Part shown: positions 51,048-60,708 of the stretch, piece by piece | How positions within the stretch are numbered: the first letter of the stretch is position 1 | How the letters are laid out: each line of letters begins with the position of its first letter | DNA from: Sphingomonas palmae | Lineage (GTDB): Bacteria > Pseudomonadota > Alphaproteobacteria > Sphingomonadales > Sphingomonadaceae | NCBI RefSeq assembly: GCF_900109565.1 | Contig: NZ_FNZZ01000004.1 | Location: forward strand, 186,001-250,000 | DNA length: 64,000 nucleotides | Direction of reading: 5' to 3' | The notes under the pieces: generated by a model | Told to the model about the DNA's origin: nothing | What the model saw: the letters and a program-made list of their open reading frames with translations, nothing else | The model's database searches: none | Translations under genes and position numbers: made by a program

Positions 51048-52274
51048 CTACAATTCCTCGCTGCGGAAATTCAGCCCGCGCGAGACGGTGGGGTCGAGCA
51101 CGCCGACGATCAGATAGGCGGCGAACTGCTTGGTGCGCTGCCACCATCCGGTCGCCTCGGCGTAGAGGTCGCGCGTGATCTCGCGCGAGTGAGCGATCTC
51201 GCCGTCGATATAGCCGCGCACCGCCGCGGCGAAATCCGCGTCCTCGATCCTGAGCATCAGCTCGAGGTTGATAAACAGGCTGCGCATGTCGAAGTTCGCG
51301 CTGCCGATATAGACCAGGTCGTCGACGACGTAGAGCTTGGTGTGCAGCTTGGTCGGCTGGTATTCCCACACGCGCACGCCCTTTTTCAGCAAGCCGCGAT
51401 AGGTGAAGCGTGCCGCCGCGATCGTGGCATCGTTGTCGGACTTCGCCGCGGTCACGACACGCACCGCCTGGCCGATCTTCCCCGCTTTATCCAGCCGCCG
51501 CAGGATCGTCGGGCTGGGCGTGAAATAGGCCGCGATCAGGTCGATCCGCTCCGCCCGCCGCATGTCGTGCCGGATCGTGCGCGCCCACGGCGACAGGCGT
51601 CTGGTCGGCCCACCGATCAGCCAGCGCAGCCGCCCTTGGGTCTCGCTCCACTGCGACAGCGCGCGGTTGAGGTGGCGCAACTTGCCGCTGGGCTGGCGCA
51701 CCCAGTCATGCAGCGCGTCGAAATAGCCCGCCATCCGCGACGCGGCCTCACCCTCGACCAGCAACCCGAGGTCGCGCCACGCCTGCTCGCGTTCAGTGCC
51801 GAAATAATCGTCCTCGACGTTGAACCCGCCGGTCAGAATGCGCGCGCGGCTCGTTCCCGCGTCGGCGAGCGCGAGCTTCTGGTGGTTGCGCAGTAGATAT
51901 CGGCGCCCAAACCGCGGCGAGAAGCGGCACACCGACACGCCGGCATTGCGAAGCGTGTCGAAGAAGGCGGCGTCGGCGTCGTCGCTGCCGAACCCGTCGA
52001 CGATCAGCGCGACCGTCACCCCGCGCGCGGCGGCGGCGATCAGCGCGTCGTTGATCCGCCGGCCGGACGCGTCGTCGGCGTAAATGTAGAAGATCAACCG
52101 CAACGAGGTTTGCGCGCCCTCGATCAGGTCGAGCAGCGCGCGGCGGCGCTCGGGTCCCTCGGTCAGCAGTGTAAGCCGATGCCCGTCGACCGTCGTGGTC
52201 TCCATCCGCTGCGCAGGCGCGTGCGTTTCGGCTGCTTTCGTTGACTTCACGACACGCTCGTCATACACAGGCAT
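51048..52274 (-). CDS. Phospholipase D-family protein (cardiolipin synthase-like)
   Basis: A 408-residue protein with two HKD motifs: [20 protein letters not shown] and [19 protein letters not shown], the paired catalytic sites of the PLD superfamily. No N-terminal membrane helices are seen, like ClsB-type synthases. A C-terminal amphipathic/hydrophobic segment ([18 protein letters not shown]) may touch the membrane. ATG 52274 is chosen; an in-frame TTG at 52298 is possible. Divergent from rpoZ with 35 bases between the starts. Confidence 0.87.
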   Translation of the reverse strand: MPVYDERVVKSTKAAETHAPAQRMETTTVDGHRLTLLTEGPERRRALLDLIEGAQTSLRLIFYIYADDASGRRINDALIAAAARGVTVALIVDGFGSDDADAAFFDTLRNAGVSVCRFSPRFGRRYLLRNHQKLALADAGTSRARILTGGFNVEDDYFGTEREQAWRDLGLLVEGEAASRMAGYFDALHDWVRQPSGKLRHLNRALSQWSETQGRLRWLIGGPTRRLSPWARTIRHDMRRAERIDLIAAYFTPSPTILRRLDKAGKIGQAVRVVTAAKSDNDATIAAARFTYRGLLKKGVRVWEYQPTKLHTKLYVVDDLVYIGSANFDMRSLFINLELMLRIEDADFAAAVRGYIDGEIAHSREITRDLYAEATGWWQRTKQFAAYLIVGVLDPTVSRGLNFRSEEL

Positions 52275-52309
52275 CTTCCCGTATCCGTTTATTCGCAAGG
52301 AAGCCGCTG

Positions 52310-52654
52310 ATGGCGCGCGTGACCGTCGAGGATTGCGTCGACAAGATCCCGAACCGTTTCGACCTGGTGTTGATGGCCGCGCAGCGTGCGCGCCAGATCT
52401 CGGGCGGCGCGGAACTCACGCTCGATCGCGACCGTGACAAGAACCCGGTCGTCGCGCTGCGCGAGATCGCCGAGCAGACCGTGAAACCGCGCGACCTGAA
52501 CGAATCGGCGGTGCAGGGGCTGCAGCGCGTCCGCATCGACGACGAGGACGAGGCGGACGAGGTCGGCAGCCTGGCCGCGTCGGCGGAGGCGCTGCGCCTC
52601 ACCGCCGCCGCCCCACCGCGCAACCAGAATCTGGGCGCCGATTACGACGGCTGA
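52310..52654 (+). CDS. rpoZ: DNA-directed RNA polymerase omega subunit
   Basis: A 114-residue omega subunit that helps assemble RNA polymerase. The N-terminus [20 protein letters not shown] is diagnostic, followed by [11 protein letters not shown] and [14 protein letters not shown]. The C-terminal acidic tail ([11 protein letters not shown]) is usual in alphaproteobacteria. AAGGAAG lies seven bases before ATG 52310. spoT/relA, often next to it, is not here. Confidence 0.96.
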   Translation: MARVTVEDCVDKIPNRFDLVLMAAQRARQISGGAELTLDRDRDKNPVVALREIAEQTVKPRDLNESAVQGLQRVRIDDEDEADEVGSLAASAEALRLTAAAPPRNQNLGADYDG

Positions 52655-52677
52655 TCGCCGCTGATCGATCGCCAACG

Positions 52678-52709
52678 CGGCCGGTCGCTCGCACGAGCGG
52701 CCGGCCGTT
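52678..52709. terminator. Strong hairpin after rpoZ, probably bidirectional terminator
   Basis: CGGCCGG-T-CGCTC (52678-52690) pairs with GAGCG-G-CCGGCCG (52695-52707), a 13-position stem with one G-T wobble and a 4-base loop. TTGT follows. It lies between convergent rpoZ and the epimerase gene. Confidence 0.7.
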
Positions 52710-52729
52710 GTCGTATCCGGCTACAGCAG

Positions 52730-53629
52730 TCATGGACACAGCGTCACCGACATGGTGATGCGCTTCTCGCCGCCGGGGGCTACCTCGAACACGCCGGGCT
52801 TGTCGCGGAACTCGCCCGTGTAATCGACCGGATCGGCGATGCCGTGCCACGGCTCGACACAGACGAACGGTGCGCCCGGCTTGGTCCACACGCCTAGCAT
52901 CGGCGTGTCGGGAAAGGCGATCTCCAGCGCGGGGCCACGCTCGCCACCGTAGCGCACCGACTGGCTGTGCACGTGATCCCAGATCAGTGCGTCGCGCTCG
53001 AACAGCGCGTCGGTCAGGTGCAGCGTGCGACCGTCGAGCGGCGAGGCGCGGTGTTCGGCCGTGATCTGCCCGTCGGCGTTCAGCACCCGCAGCGTGTCGG
53101 GTTCTTCCGTCGCGAAGGTGATGCGGTGATCGGCGCGCGGCTCACCGTAGGGCAGCGGCCAGGCGAACGCCGGGTGGAACCCGAAGCTGGCGGGCAGCGG
53201 CGCGTCACCGGGATTGCGAAGCGTGATCGCGAGTTCGAGCGTGGCACCGGCAATCGTGAAAGCCGCCTCCAGCTCGAACGCGAACGGGTAGGACGCGCGC
53301 GTCTCCGCGTCGTCACTGAGCGCGAACACGACGCACGACGACTCGTGCGAGACGACGCCGAAGTCGCGTCGGCGCGCGAAGCCGTGCTGCTTCATCGAAT
53401 AGACCTGCCCGTCGACGCGGATCACTTCACCCGCGAGCTTGCCGACGACGGGAAAGAGCAGTGGCGCACGTCCGGTCCACCAGCGCGGGTCGGCGTCGGT
53501 CATCAACTCGCACCCGTCCCCATCCTTGATCGAGGAGAGTTCGGCGCCGTGCGGGTTGATCGCGGCGGACAGCCGGTCGGAGGCGATGCGGAGCCAGCCG
53601 TCGTCGGCCGCGGGATTGGGTTCGGACAT
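52730..53629 (-). CDS. Aldose 1-epimerase family protein
   Basis: A 299-residue galactose-mutarotase-like protein (beta-sandwich). Landmarks: LSAAINPHGAELSSIKDGDG, PLLFPVVGKLAG, MKQHGFARRRDF with the catalytic-type His, and PASFGFHPAFAWPL with the second His. C-terminal FVCVEPWHGIADP contains the conserved Glu-Pro-Trp-His of the LacX/YeaD-like subgroup. The substrate is likely a hexose or hexose-6-phosphate; specificity is uncertain. Confidence 0.88.
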   Translation of the reverse strand: MSEPNPAADDGWLRIASDRLSAAINPHGAELSSIKDGDGCELMTDADPRWWTGRAPLLFPVVGKLAGEVIRVDGQVYSMKQHGFARRRDFGVVSHESSCVVFALSDDAETRASYPFAFELEAAFTIAGATLELAITLRNPGDAPLPASFGFHPAFAWPLPYGEPRADHRITFATEEPDTLRVLNADGQITAEHRASPLDGRTLHLTDALFERDALIWDHVHSQSVRYGGERGPALEIAFPDTPMLGVWTKPGAPFVCVEPWHGIADPVDYTGEFRDKPGVFEVAPGGEKRITMSVTLCP

Positions 53630-53713
53630 GGCAAGCGCAACGCGCGAGCGACGATTTGGAACCCTCACGGCTGACGGATCATTGAACACCCGCAACGAAA
53701 AAGGGGTGCAATC

Positions 53714-53992
53714 ATGAAGACCGTTCTGAAGGCCGCCGGTGTGGCCGGCCTGCTGATGCTGGGTGCGTGCGGCGGCAATGCCGACGACAAGGCCGCCGAC
53801 AACATCGAGGCGATGACCGAGAACCGCGCCGACGCGCTCGACGCACAGGCCGGCGCGACCTCGAACGAGCAGGTGTCCGACATGCTCGAGGACAAGGCCG
53901 ACAACGTGCGCGAGATGGGCGACGATGCCGCGGACAAGGCCGACGACAACGACGACGCGCGCGTCGAGCAGCAGGTAAAGAACCAGCTGTAA
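53714..53992 (+). CDS. Small acidic lipoprotein
   Basis: A 92-residue lipoprotein (lipobox LMLGAC, Cys19) with a short Gly-rich start and then an Asp/Ala-rich helical region (DDKAADNIEAMTENRADALD; DKADNVREMGDDAADKADDN). Composition resembles the lipoprotein at 9002-9412, and both may be helical envelope-stress proteins. AAGGGG lies eight bases upstream. A GGAAC is present upstream (near 53657) but no CGTT at the right distance, so an EcfG promoter was not called. Confidence 0.75.
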   Translation: MKTVLKAAGVAGLLMLGACGGNADDKAADNIEAMTENRADALDAQAGATSNEQVSDMLEDKADNVREMGDDAADKADDNDDARVEQQVKNQL

Positions 53993-54000
53993 TCTGAACG

Positions 54001-54029
54001 GAGCGGCGGGACTTGGTGTTCCGCCGCTC
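54001..54029 (+). terminator. Hairpin after the small acidic lipoprotein gene
   Basis: GAGCGGCGG (54001-54009) pairs with CCGCCGCTC (54021-54029), a perfect 9-bp stem with an 11-base loop nine bases after the stop. There is no T-run, so it is a less certain terminator. Confidence 0.5.
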
Positions 54030-54073
54030 GACCTTCGGCGACGCACGCGCGTCGATCCGCTACATCCGTTCGC

Positions 54074-54865
54074 ATGACCAATCCCATCCGAGTCGGCATC
54101 GGCGGCTGGACCTATGAGCCGTGGCGCGGCAGCTTCTACCCGCCCAAATGGCCGATCAAGCGCGAGCTGGAATATGCCAGCCGGCACGTCTCCGCGATCG
54201 AGGTCAACGGGACCTTCTATTCCTCGTTCAAGCCCGCGACCTTCGCCAACTGGCGCGATACCGCGCCCGACGGGTTCGTCTTCGCGCTAAAGGCCTCGCG
54301 CTACTGCGTGACGCGCAAGGTGCTGGCGGAAGCGGACGACTCGATCGCGCGCTTTATCGGACAGGGCATCGTCGAGCTTGGCGACAAGCTGGGCCCGATC
54401 CTGTGGCAGTTCGCCGCCACGCGCCGCTTCGCCGCCGATGATTTTGCCGCCTTTCTGGCGCTGCTGCCGTCCGCGCACGAGGGGCTGGCACTTCGCCACG
54501 CGGTGCACGTGCGGCACGACAGCTTCTTCACGCCTGATTTCGTCGCGCTGTGCCGCGCCGCCGGCGTCGCGATCGTCTATGCCGACTCGGCCGACTATCC
54601 CGCGATCGGCGATGTGTCGGGCGACTTCGCCTACCTCCGCCTGGAAGACGCACGCGAGGACAAGCCCACCGGCTACGCGCCCGAAGCACTCGATCGCTGG
54701 GCGGAGGCGGCGCGCCTGCTGGCGAGCGGGACGACGCCCGCAACGCTGCCGTGCGCCGCCGATCCGGCGCCCGTGCGCCCGCGCGACACGTTCGTATTCA
54801 TGATCAACGGCGCAAAGGTGCGCGCACCGCACGCCGCGATGGCGCTGATCGAGCGACTGACCTGA
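54074..54865 (+). CDS. DUF72 family protein (YecE-like)
   Basis: A 263-residue TIM-barrel-like protein of the DUF72/YecE family. Conserved pieces: RVGIGGWTYEPWRGSFYPPK, YASRHVSAIEVNGTFYSSFK, FALKASRYCVTRK, GPILWQFAATRRF and the terminal VFMINGAKVRAP. The function of the family is not established. Confidence 0.9.
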   Translation: MTNPIRVGIGGWTYEPWRGSFYPPKWPIKRELEYASRHVSAIEVNGTFYSSFKPATFANWRDTAPDGFVFALKASRYCVTRKVLAEADDSIARFIGQGIVELGDKLGPILWQFAATRRFAADDFAAFLALLPSAHEGLALRHAVHVRHDSFFTPDFVALCRAAGVAIVYADSADYPAIGDVSGDFAYLRLEDAREDKPTGYAPEALDRWAEAARLLASGTTPATLPCAADPAPVRPRDTFVFMINGAKVRAPHAAMALIERLT

Positions 54866-54889
54866 TCGGCGAAGCGAACTGAGCGCGGG

Positions 54890-55633
54890 CTATCCCACGT
54901 CGCCCGGATCGCGGAACAGCGCGAGCGTCAGCACCGCGGCGAGCGCCGCGGCGCGGCGGGCCGGATCGCGCGCGACGAGCACGCGGCGGTTGCTGCCCGC
55001 AGTCAGCTCGATCAGCGACACCGGCGTGCCATCACCGGCATCGATCCGGTACCCGGCCGGCGTGGCGCAAAGCCCTCTCACGCCCGCGATCTCGTGCAGC
55101 GACCGGATTGACAGATGCTCGTCGCCCAGCGTGACCGAACCGCTGCGTCGCTCGGCAAGATCGCGCGCATCGGTCGGCACCGCGTTCAACATCAGCGCGC
55201 CGGCGTCGCGGCCGTTCAGGCGGAACGCGCAGGCGAGCCTTAGCGGGCTCGACTCGCTGGCGACATCGACGACGCCCAGCGTCTCGCGGCTCTCCTCGCG
55301 CGCGTAGCGGCAGCGCGCGGCCAGCGTGCCGCCCAGGTCGGCGCGCATCAGCTCGAACACCATCGTACCGTAACGCACCGCCTGGCCGACGCGGACGGCA
55401 TCGAACGCATCGCCTACCGCCGCGCTTCCCCAGCCGATCGCGTCGCGCCGGTCGTCGCGCCGTACATGGCCTTGCGTGTCGCCCAAGCGGAAGCGGCCGC
55501 TCGACCATCCCGACAGACCCGTCACGTCGATCCGTTCGCTGTCCAGGCCGATCGGCGCCTGATCGAACCCGGCCACGCGCGCGGTCGCGCATCCGCTGAG
55601 CAGCCCCGCTGCAATGACGATCAACGCGCGCAT
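54890..55633 (-). CDS. Hypothetical lipoprotein
   Basis: A 247-residue predicted lipoprotein: short signal peptide with lipobox LLSGC (Cys15), then a mostly beta-rich domain (SGWSSGRFRLGDTQGHVRRD; DAVRVGQAVRYGTMVFELMR), ending in RRAAALAAVLTLALFRDPGD. No family was recognised. The start has AGAGGGGGG just before ATG 55633. It is separated by 74 bases from the mitofilin-like gene upstream on the same strand and may be part of that operon. Confidence 0.68.
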   Translation of the reverse strand: MRALIVIAAGLLSGCATARVAGFDQAPIGLDSERIDVTGLSGWSSGRFRLGDTQGHVRRDDRRDAIGWGSAAVGDAFDAVRVGQAVRYGTMVFELMRADLGGTLAARCRYAREESRETLGVVDVASESSPLRLACAFRLNGRDAGALMLNAVPTDARDLAERRSGSVTLGDEHLSIRSLHEIAGVRGLCATPAGYRIDAGDGTPVSLIELTAGSNRRVLVARDPARRAAALAAVLTLALFRDPGDVG

Positions 55634-55707
55634 CCGTCCCCCCTCTTGGTCATCACTGGTCTCGTTGGCTGAGAACGTGACGCTACCGACATGAACGCGG
55701 GGTGACC

Positions 55708-56604
55708 TTACAGGTAATTGCCCAGATCGGCGGTCGGTGCGGGTTGCGGCTGGATCGGCAGTGCGGAGCTCTGGATGACCTGCCCGGGCGCGGCAGCAGG
55801 CGGTGCCACCGGCCCGACGATCGCGATCGTCTCCAGCTGATCGAGCGCGCGGTGCGCGTCGACGTAACGCTGCGCGGCACTGGTCCAGCTTGCAGCGTTC
55901 GCGGCGCCGGGCAGTCGCCTGACCTCGACCAGCGCTTCTTCGACCCGTCCGGCATCGATCAGCCGGCGCACTCGCGCGAGCCGGTCGGCCGGCAGCGGCG
56001 ACGGCGTGCCCGCCTCGTGGATCACGACCAGGTTGCGCAACTCGGCACCCAGCCCACCCCACCAGCTACTTTCCCGTGCGAGCAGCACCGGCGTCGCGGT
56101 ATCGAGATCCTGGCGCAGGCTTTCCAGCGTCACCGGGTTACGCGACGCGCGGATCACGGCCGATGCTTCGCGCGGTGCCCCCGCGAAGCGCGCGCGTATC
56201 TGCTCCTCCAGATACCCGAGGCCAAGCCCGCGATCGATCGCGCGGCGCGCGGCAAAGGCGATCAGGATCGCCTCGGCCCGACCGGCGCGGCCCTCGGCGT
56301 TGGCGGTGCTGCTGCCGAGCGTCGCGGCGCGTGCCTCGAGACTCGCGATCTGCGCGGCGAGTGCGGTTTCGCGCTGCGACAGCGTGTCGGTGTCGACCGC
56401 CGCGGCTGGGGGTGCCTGAGCCGTCGGCTGGGTAGTGGTCCGAGCGGCCGTGCCCGCGTCGCTGCCGCGCCTGAGCCAGCCCGGCTCGTCGCGGATCGCG
56501 AAGATCATCAACCCCAGCCCGATCGCCAGCACCAGCGCCGCGATCAGCACCGCCGGCCCCATGCGGGATCGCCGCGCGCCGCCAAACGGATGATCGTCAC
56601 TCAT
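55708..56604 (-). CDS. Mitofilin/Mic60-like membrane protein (COG4223 type)
   Basis: A 298-residue protein: a cytosolic N-terminus, one transmembrane helix (VLIAALVLAIGLGLMIFAI), a Thr/Pro/Ala linker, a short coiled coil (LSQRETALAAQIASLEARAA), and a C-terminal helical domain with LRQDLDTATPVLLARESSWW-like mitofilin pattern. Alphaproteobacterial Mic60 homologues are encoded next to hemD/hemC, exactly as here, and can shape intracytoplasmic membranes. The C-terminal signature is weakly conserved, so identity rests on architecture and synteny. ATG 56604 overlaps hemD by eight bases. Confidence 0.72.
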   Translation of the reverse strand: MSDDHPFGGARRSRMGPAVLIAALVLAIGLGLMIFAIRDEPGWLRRGSDAGTAARTTTQPTAQAPPAAAVDTDTLSQRETALAAQIASLEARAATLGSSTANAEGRAGRAEAILIAFAARRAIDRGLGLGYLEEQIRARFAGAPREASAVIRASRNPVTLESLRQDLDTATPVLLARESSWWGGLGAELRNLVVIHEAGTPSPLPADRLARVRRLIDAGRVEEALVEVRRLPGAANAASWTSAAQRYVDAHRALDQLETIAIVGPVAPPAAAPGQVIQSSALPIQPQPAPTADLGNYL

Positions 56605-57295
56605 GGTGCGCGTTATCCCCGCGCCCGCGCGTTCGGTCAATCGCGAGCATCGTTACTGCGGCGACCAGCGCAGCGTCATGCGGCGCGTCGGCGACGACGA
56701 TCCGCTCCCACCCCTCGCCCGCCGCCGCTGCGACCTTGGCACTGATCGCCGCGAGCGTGATCGACCCGCGCGGCAGATCGGCGGCGAGCGCTGCGAACCG
56801 CGCTGCCGCCCGCGCCGAATGGAGCAGCACCACTTGGCCAACCGCCTGTGCCAGCGCGCCGGATGCGAGCGCGACCGGCTCGCTGGCGTAGACGATCACG
56901 CGCGTCGTCCCGGGCACGGCGACGTGCTCGCGCCCGGCGAGATGAAGCAGTCGCGGGAAATCTCGCGCCGCTGCAACGGCCGCCGCGGCGTCGCCCTGCC
57001 CGGTCACCGCCACCCGCATCCCCGCCTCGCGCGCCACCACCGCGGTGGCCTCGCCCACCGCGACCACGGGCAAATGCGACAGCCGGTTGAGCCCGGCGCC
57101 CGCGAACCGGACCGCATTGGCACTGGTCAGCAGCAACGCATCGAACGCGTCTACCGAGGGCACCTCCCAGGCACGCGGGCGAACCTTGAACAACGGCAGC
57201 GCGATCGCCTCCACACCGGCAGCACGTAAGCGCGCGACGGTGCGCGCATTGCCCGGCTCGGGCCTGAGCACCAGCGCGCGGCGGCGGTCGCTCAC
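56597..57295 (-). CDS. hemD: Uroporphyrinogen-III synthase
   Basis: Closes hydroxymethylbilane to uroporphyrinogen III with inversion of ring D, the branch point to heme and siroheme. It has 232 residues and the two-lobed HemD fold: RALVLRPEPGNARTVARLRA, the conserved LLLTSANAVRFAG, and the C-terminal ITLAAISAKVAAAAGEGWE. Start GTG 57295 overlaps the hemC stop (GTGA). Sequence conservation is low, as usual for HemD. Confidence 0.9.
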   Translation of the reverse strand: MSDRRRALVLRPEPGNARTVARLRAAGVEAIALPLFKVRPRAWEVPSVDAFDALLLTSANAVRFAGAGLNRLSHLPVVAVGEATAVVAREAGMRVAVTGQGDAAAAVAAARDFPRLLHLAGREHVAVPGTTRVIVYASEPVALASGALAQAVGQVVLLHSARAAARFAALAADLPRGSITLAAISAKVAAAAGEGWERIVVADAPHDAALVAAVTMLAIDRTRGRGDNAHHE

Positions 57296-58191
57296 CCGGC
57301 GAACAATCGCCTGACCGCGGCGGGCGCGCGCGCGAGCAGGTCGTGCGCCAGCGCGGCGCCCACCTCGTCGCCGCCGCGCAGCGCGCCCTCCACCACTTCG
57401 TCGCCGCGCTCGGTCAGCAGTTGCGCGCGCAGATAGACCTGCTCGCCCTCGTTTATCGCCAGCGCCGCGACGGGCGAGTGGCAATCGGCGGCGAGCGCGG
57501 CGAGCAGGGCGCGTTCGGCCGCGACCGCGCGGTGTGTGGGCGCGTGATCGATCGCCGCGACCAGCGCGCGTGCCGGGCCATCCACCAGCGTCTCGATCCC
57601 CACTGCCCCTTGAGCAGGCGCGGGCAGCATCTGGTCGAACGGCACCGCGACGCCGGTGTCGTGCCGCCCGAGCCGGCCGAGCCCCGCCGCCGCCAGCAGC
57701 GTCGCGTCGACGTCCCCCACCGCCAGCTTGCCCAGCCGCGTGTCGACGTTGCCGCGGAACAGCACCGTTTTCACATCGGGCCGCAACCGCCCGAGCTGCG
57801 CCGCGCGCCGGGGGCTGCTCGTTCCCACCACCGCATTGTGGCGCAGGTCGGCGATCGAGTCGGCACCGATCAAGCGGTCGCGCACGTCGGCGCGCTCCAG
57901 CATGGCCGCGATGGCGATCTCCGGCGGGCGGATCGTCTCCACGTCCTTCATTGAATGGACGCAGGCGTCGACCTCACCCGCCAGCAGCGCGCGGTCGAGC
58001 TCCTTGGTCCACAGCGCCTTGCCGCCGATCTCGGCCAATGCGCGGTCCTGCACGCGGTCGCCGGTGGTGCGGATCACGACGATCTCGACGTCTTCCCAGC
58101 CGTGCGCCGCGATCAGCGCGTCGCGCACCATTCCCGCCTGCACCAGCGCGAGCGGCGATCCGCGCGTACCCAGTCGAAAGCTTCCAGCCAT
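57292..58191 (-). CDS. hemC: Hydroxymethylbilane synthase (porphobilinogen deaminase)
   Basis: Polymerises four porphobilinogens. 299 residues: N-terminal [24 protein letters not shown] after [24 protein letters not shown], and the dipyrromethane-cofactor Cys in [15 protein letters not shown] 58191 is set by the family start. First gene of the hemC-hemD-mitofilin operon, divergent from tsaD with 83 bases between. Confidence 0.96.
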   Translation of the reverse strand: MAGSFRLGTRGSPLALVQAGMVRDALIAAHGWEDVEIVVIRTTGDRVQDRALAEIGGKALWTKELDRALLAGEVDACVHSMKDVETIRPPEIAIAAMLERADVRDRLIGADSIADLRHNAVVGTSSPRRAAQLGRLRPDVKTVLFRGNVDTRLGKLAVGDVDATLLAAAGLGRLGRHDTGVAVPFDQMLPAPAQGAVGIETLVDGPARALVAAIDHAPTHRAVAAERALLAALAADCHSPVAALAINEGEQVYLRAQLLTERGDEVVEGALRGGDEVGAALAHDLLARAPAAVRRLFAG

Positions 58192-58274
58192 CGCCCGCCT
58201 ATCGCCGAGCATCGCCGAAGGGGCAAGGCGGCGACCCATTTCACCTTTTCAGCCCGATCCCCTACATCACCGCC

Positions 58275-59300
58275 ATGCTCATCCTCGGTCTCGAATCCTC
58301 CTGCGACGAAACCGCCGCCGCGCTGGTCACCGGCGACCGGCAGGTGCTGGCGCATCGCCTGCTCGGGCAGGAGGCGGCGCACGCGCCCTATGGCGGGGTC
58401 GTGCCCGAGATCGCGGCGCGCGCGCACGTCGAGGCGCTGGAGCCGCTCGTCGCCGCGGCGCTCAAGGACGCGGGCGTCACGCTCGCCGACGTCGACGCGG
58501 TCGCCGCAACCGCGGGTCCGGGGCTGATCGGCGGCGTGATGGTCGGGCTCGTCACCGGCAAGGCGCTGGCGCATGCCGCGAACAAGCCGCTGGTCGCGGT
58601 CAACCACCTGGAGGGTCACGCGCTCAGCCCGCGGCTGTCCGATCCCGATCTCGACTTCCCCTACCTGCTGCTGCTCGTCTCTGGCGGGCATTGCCAGTTG
58701 CTGCTCGTCGAGGGCGTGGCGCGCTATCGCCGGCTCGCCACCACGATCGACGATGCTGCGGGCGAGGCGTTCGACAAGACTGCCAAGATCCTCGGCCTCG
58801 GCTTTCCCGGTGGCCCGGCGGTCGAGCGCGCCGCAGCGGAAGGCGACCCAAGCGCCGTGCCGCTGCCCCGCCCGCTGCTGCGCTCGCCCGAGCCGCATTT
58901 CTCGTTCGCGGGGCTGAAGGCGGCGGTGGCGCGCGCGGCGAACGATCATGCGCCGGCCGATCTCGCCGCGTCGTTTCAGGCTGCGGTCGTCGACTGCCTG
59001 ATCGACCGCACCCGCCGCGCGCTCGATCGAGCGGGGCCGGTCAGCGCGCTGGTGGTCGCCGGCGGGGTGGCTGCCAACAGCGCGATCCGGTCGGCGTTGC
59101 AGGCGCTCGCCGCCGCGCACGATCTGCGCTTCGTCGCGCCGCCGTTATGGCTGTGCACCGACAATGCCGCGATGATCGCATGGGCCGGCGCGGAGCGCTT
59201 CGCCGCCGGGCTGACCGATCCGCTCGACGCGCCCGCGCGCGCGCGCTGGCCGCTCGACCCGCATGCCGAGGCGGTGCGCGGCGCAGGGGTGAAGGCGTGA
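58275..59300 (+). CDS. tsaD: tRNA N6-threonylcarbamoyladenosine transferase subunit TsaD
   Basis: Transfers threonylcarbamoyl to A37 of ANN-decoding tRNAs. 341 residues, ASKHA fold: [29 protein letters not shown] (metal His), [13 protein letters not shown] (metal His pair), [12 protein letters not shown] and [13 protein letters not shown], then [15 protein letters not shown] 58275 begins the family-typical MLILGLESS. gpsA follows with a GTGA overlap, a common pairing. Confidence 0.96.
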   Translation: MLILGLESSCDETAAALVTGDRQVLAHRLLGQEAAHAPYGGVVPEIAARAHVEALEPLVAAALKDAGVTLADVDAVAATAGPGLIGGVMVGLVTGKALAHAANKPLVAVNHLEGHALSPRLSDPDLDFPYLLLLVSGGHCQLLLVEGVARYRRLATTIDDAAGEAFDKTAKILGLGFPGGPAVERAAAEGDPSAVPLPRPLLRSPEPHFSFAGLKAAVARAANDHAPADLAASFQAAVVDCLIDRTRRALDRAGPVSALVVAGGVAANSAIRSALQALAAAHDLRFVAPPLWLCTDNAAMIAWAGAERFAAGLTDPLDAPARARWPLDPHAEAVRGAGVKA

Positions 59301-60283
59301 GCGGCCCCGAGACGATCGGCGTCGTCGGCGGTGGCGCCTGGGGCACCGCGCTGGCGCAGGTCGCGGCGAGCGCGGGCCACGCGGTCACATTATGGGCGCG
59401 CGAGGCGGAGGTCGTCGCCGGCATCAACGATGCGCACGAGAATGCCGTCTTCCTGCCCGGGGTCGCACTCTCACCCGCGATCCGCGCGACCCAGGAGTGG
59501 AGCGATCTCGCCGACGCGCGCGCGATTTTGGTCGTAACGCCAGCGCAGCACATGCGCGGGGCGCTCGCCAACCTCAGCGCGCATCAAGCCCCGCTGATCC
59601 TGTGCTCGAAGGGGATCGAGGCGGGCACGTTGCTGCCGCTGCACGAGGTCGCGCGTCAGGCCGTGCCGGGCGCGCCGATCGCGGTGCTTTCGGGACCGAC
59701 CTTCGCGCACGAGGTCGCCGCCGGATTGCCGACCGCGGTAACGCTGGCGGCCGAGGACGCCGCGCTCGCCGCCGAACTCGCCGCGCTGATCGCGCAGCCG
59801 ACGTTCCGCCCTTATGCCTCGACCGACGTGATCGGGGCGGAGATCGGCGGCGCAGTGAAGAACGTGCTCGCGATCGCGTGCGGCGTCGTCGATGGGGCGG
59901 GTTTGGGGCAGAACGCGCGCGCCGCGCTGATCGCGCGCGGCTTCGCCGAGATGACGCGCTTCGGCCTCGCGCGCGGCGCGCGGGCGGAAACGCTCGCCGG
60001 ATTGTCGGGGCTGGGCGACCTCGTGCTCACCTGCTCCTCGACCAGCTCGCGCAACTTCTCGCTCGGACGCGGGATCGGTCAGGGCACGCCCGCCGCCTCG
60101 CTGCTCGAGAACCGGCTGACCGTCGCCGAGGGCGCGCACACCGCTCCCGTGCTGCGCGAGGCGGCGGCGCAGGCGGGCGTCGACATGCCGATTACCCAAG
60201 CGGTGTGCCGCCTGCTGGAGGGCGCGCCGGTTGCCGCCACGATCGACGCGCTGCTGTCGCGGCCGCTCCGCTCGGAAGCGTGA
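59297..60283 (+). CDS. gpsA: NAD(P)-dependent glycerol-3-phosphate dehydrogenase
   Basis: Makes sn-glycerol 3-phosphate for phospholipids. 328 residues with nucleotide loop [34 protein letters not shown], the catalytic Lys in [15 protein letters not shown] and [19 protein letters not shown]. Start GTG 59297 overlaps the tsaD stop. Confidence 0.96.
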   Translation: MSGPETIGVVGGGAWGTALAQVAASAGHAVTLWAREAEVVAGINDAHENAVFLPGVALSPAIRATQEWSDLADARAILVVTPAQHMRGALANLSAHQAPLILCSKGIEAGTLLPLHEVARQAVPGAPIAVLSGPTFAHEVAAGLPTAVTLAAEDAALAAELAALIAQPTFRPYASTDVIGAEIGGAVKNVLAIACGVVDGAGLGQNARAALIARGFAEMTRFGLARGARAETLAGLSGLGDLVLTCSSTSSRNFSLGRGIGQGTPAASLLENRLTVAEGAHTAPVLREAAAQAGVDMPITQAVCRLLEGAPVAATIDALLSRPLRSEA

Positions 60284-60293
60284 CCGCGGGCGG

Positions 60294-60548
60294 TTAGCGC
60301 ACGTCGCCCGCGAACTCGTCCTCGGCGCGCGCGGTTCGCACCGCCTGGACGAGGTTCAATCGCGTCAGCAGCATCGGCAGATCTTCGGTCACGAAAGTGT
60401 CGAGCGGCGGTGCCCAGGCCTGGCGCAGCGCGTCGCGCGCCGCCGTGAACGGTGCGCGCGCGGCCCCCGGTAGCACTGAGGATGCGTCGCGCTCCTGCAA
60501 CAGGAAGTCATGGTGAACGGGGCGGCTGCCCCGGATCGGCTCGTTCAT
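60294..60548 (-). CDS. Small hypothetical protein (84 residues)
   Basis: A soluble protein of mixed composition: MNEPIRGSRPVHHDFLLQE at the start, a central DALRQAWAPPLDTFVTEDLP and a helical LPMLLTRLNLVQAVRTARAE. No family was recognised. It converges with gpsA with ten bases between stops, and no other gene occupies this stretch. No convincing Shine-Dalgarno is seen, so it remains tentative. Confidence 0.45.
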   Translation of the reverse strand: MNEPIRGSRPVHHDFLLQERDASSVLPGAARAPFTAARDALRQAWAPPLDTFVTEDLPMLLTRLNLVQAVRTARAEDEFAGDVR

Positions 60549-60708
60549 GGGTCACGCACTACAAAAGGAACAACAATCGCGGCGACGGCCGTGCCGTCCC
60601 CGTTCGGTCATAGCGCATCAACGCGCGAACAAGCGGCTGGTTGCTACAAAGCTCATGCGCTCACGCGGTTCGTCGCAGACGACTCGTCTCTGGCCGCAGC
60701 ACGCGCGG

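Noticed and set aside
53657..53680. EcfG promoter before the small acidic lipoprotein (GGAAC present)
   Set aside because: No CGTT follows at 16-17 bases; the position reads CAT or TCA.
57656..59296. Apparent long N-terminal extension of gpsA through hemC and tsaD
   Set aside because: The gpsA frame merely stays open upstream; the GTG at 59297 with GTGA coupling gives the standard GpsA start.
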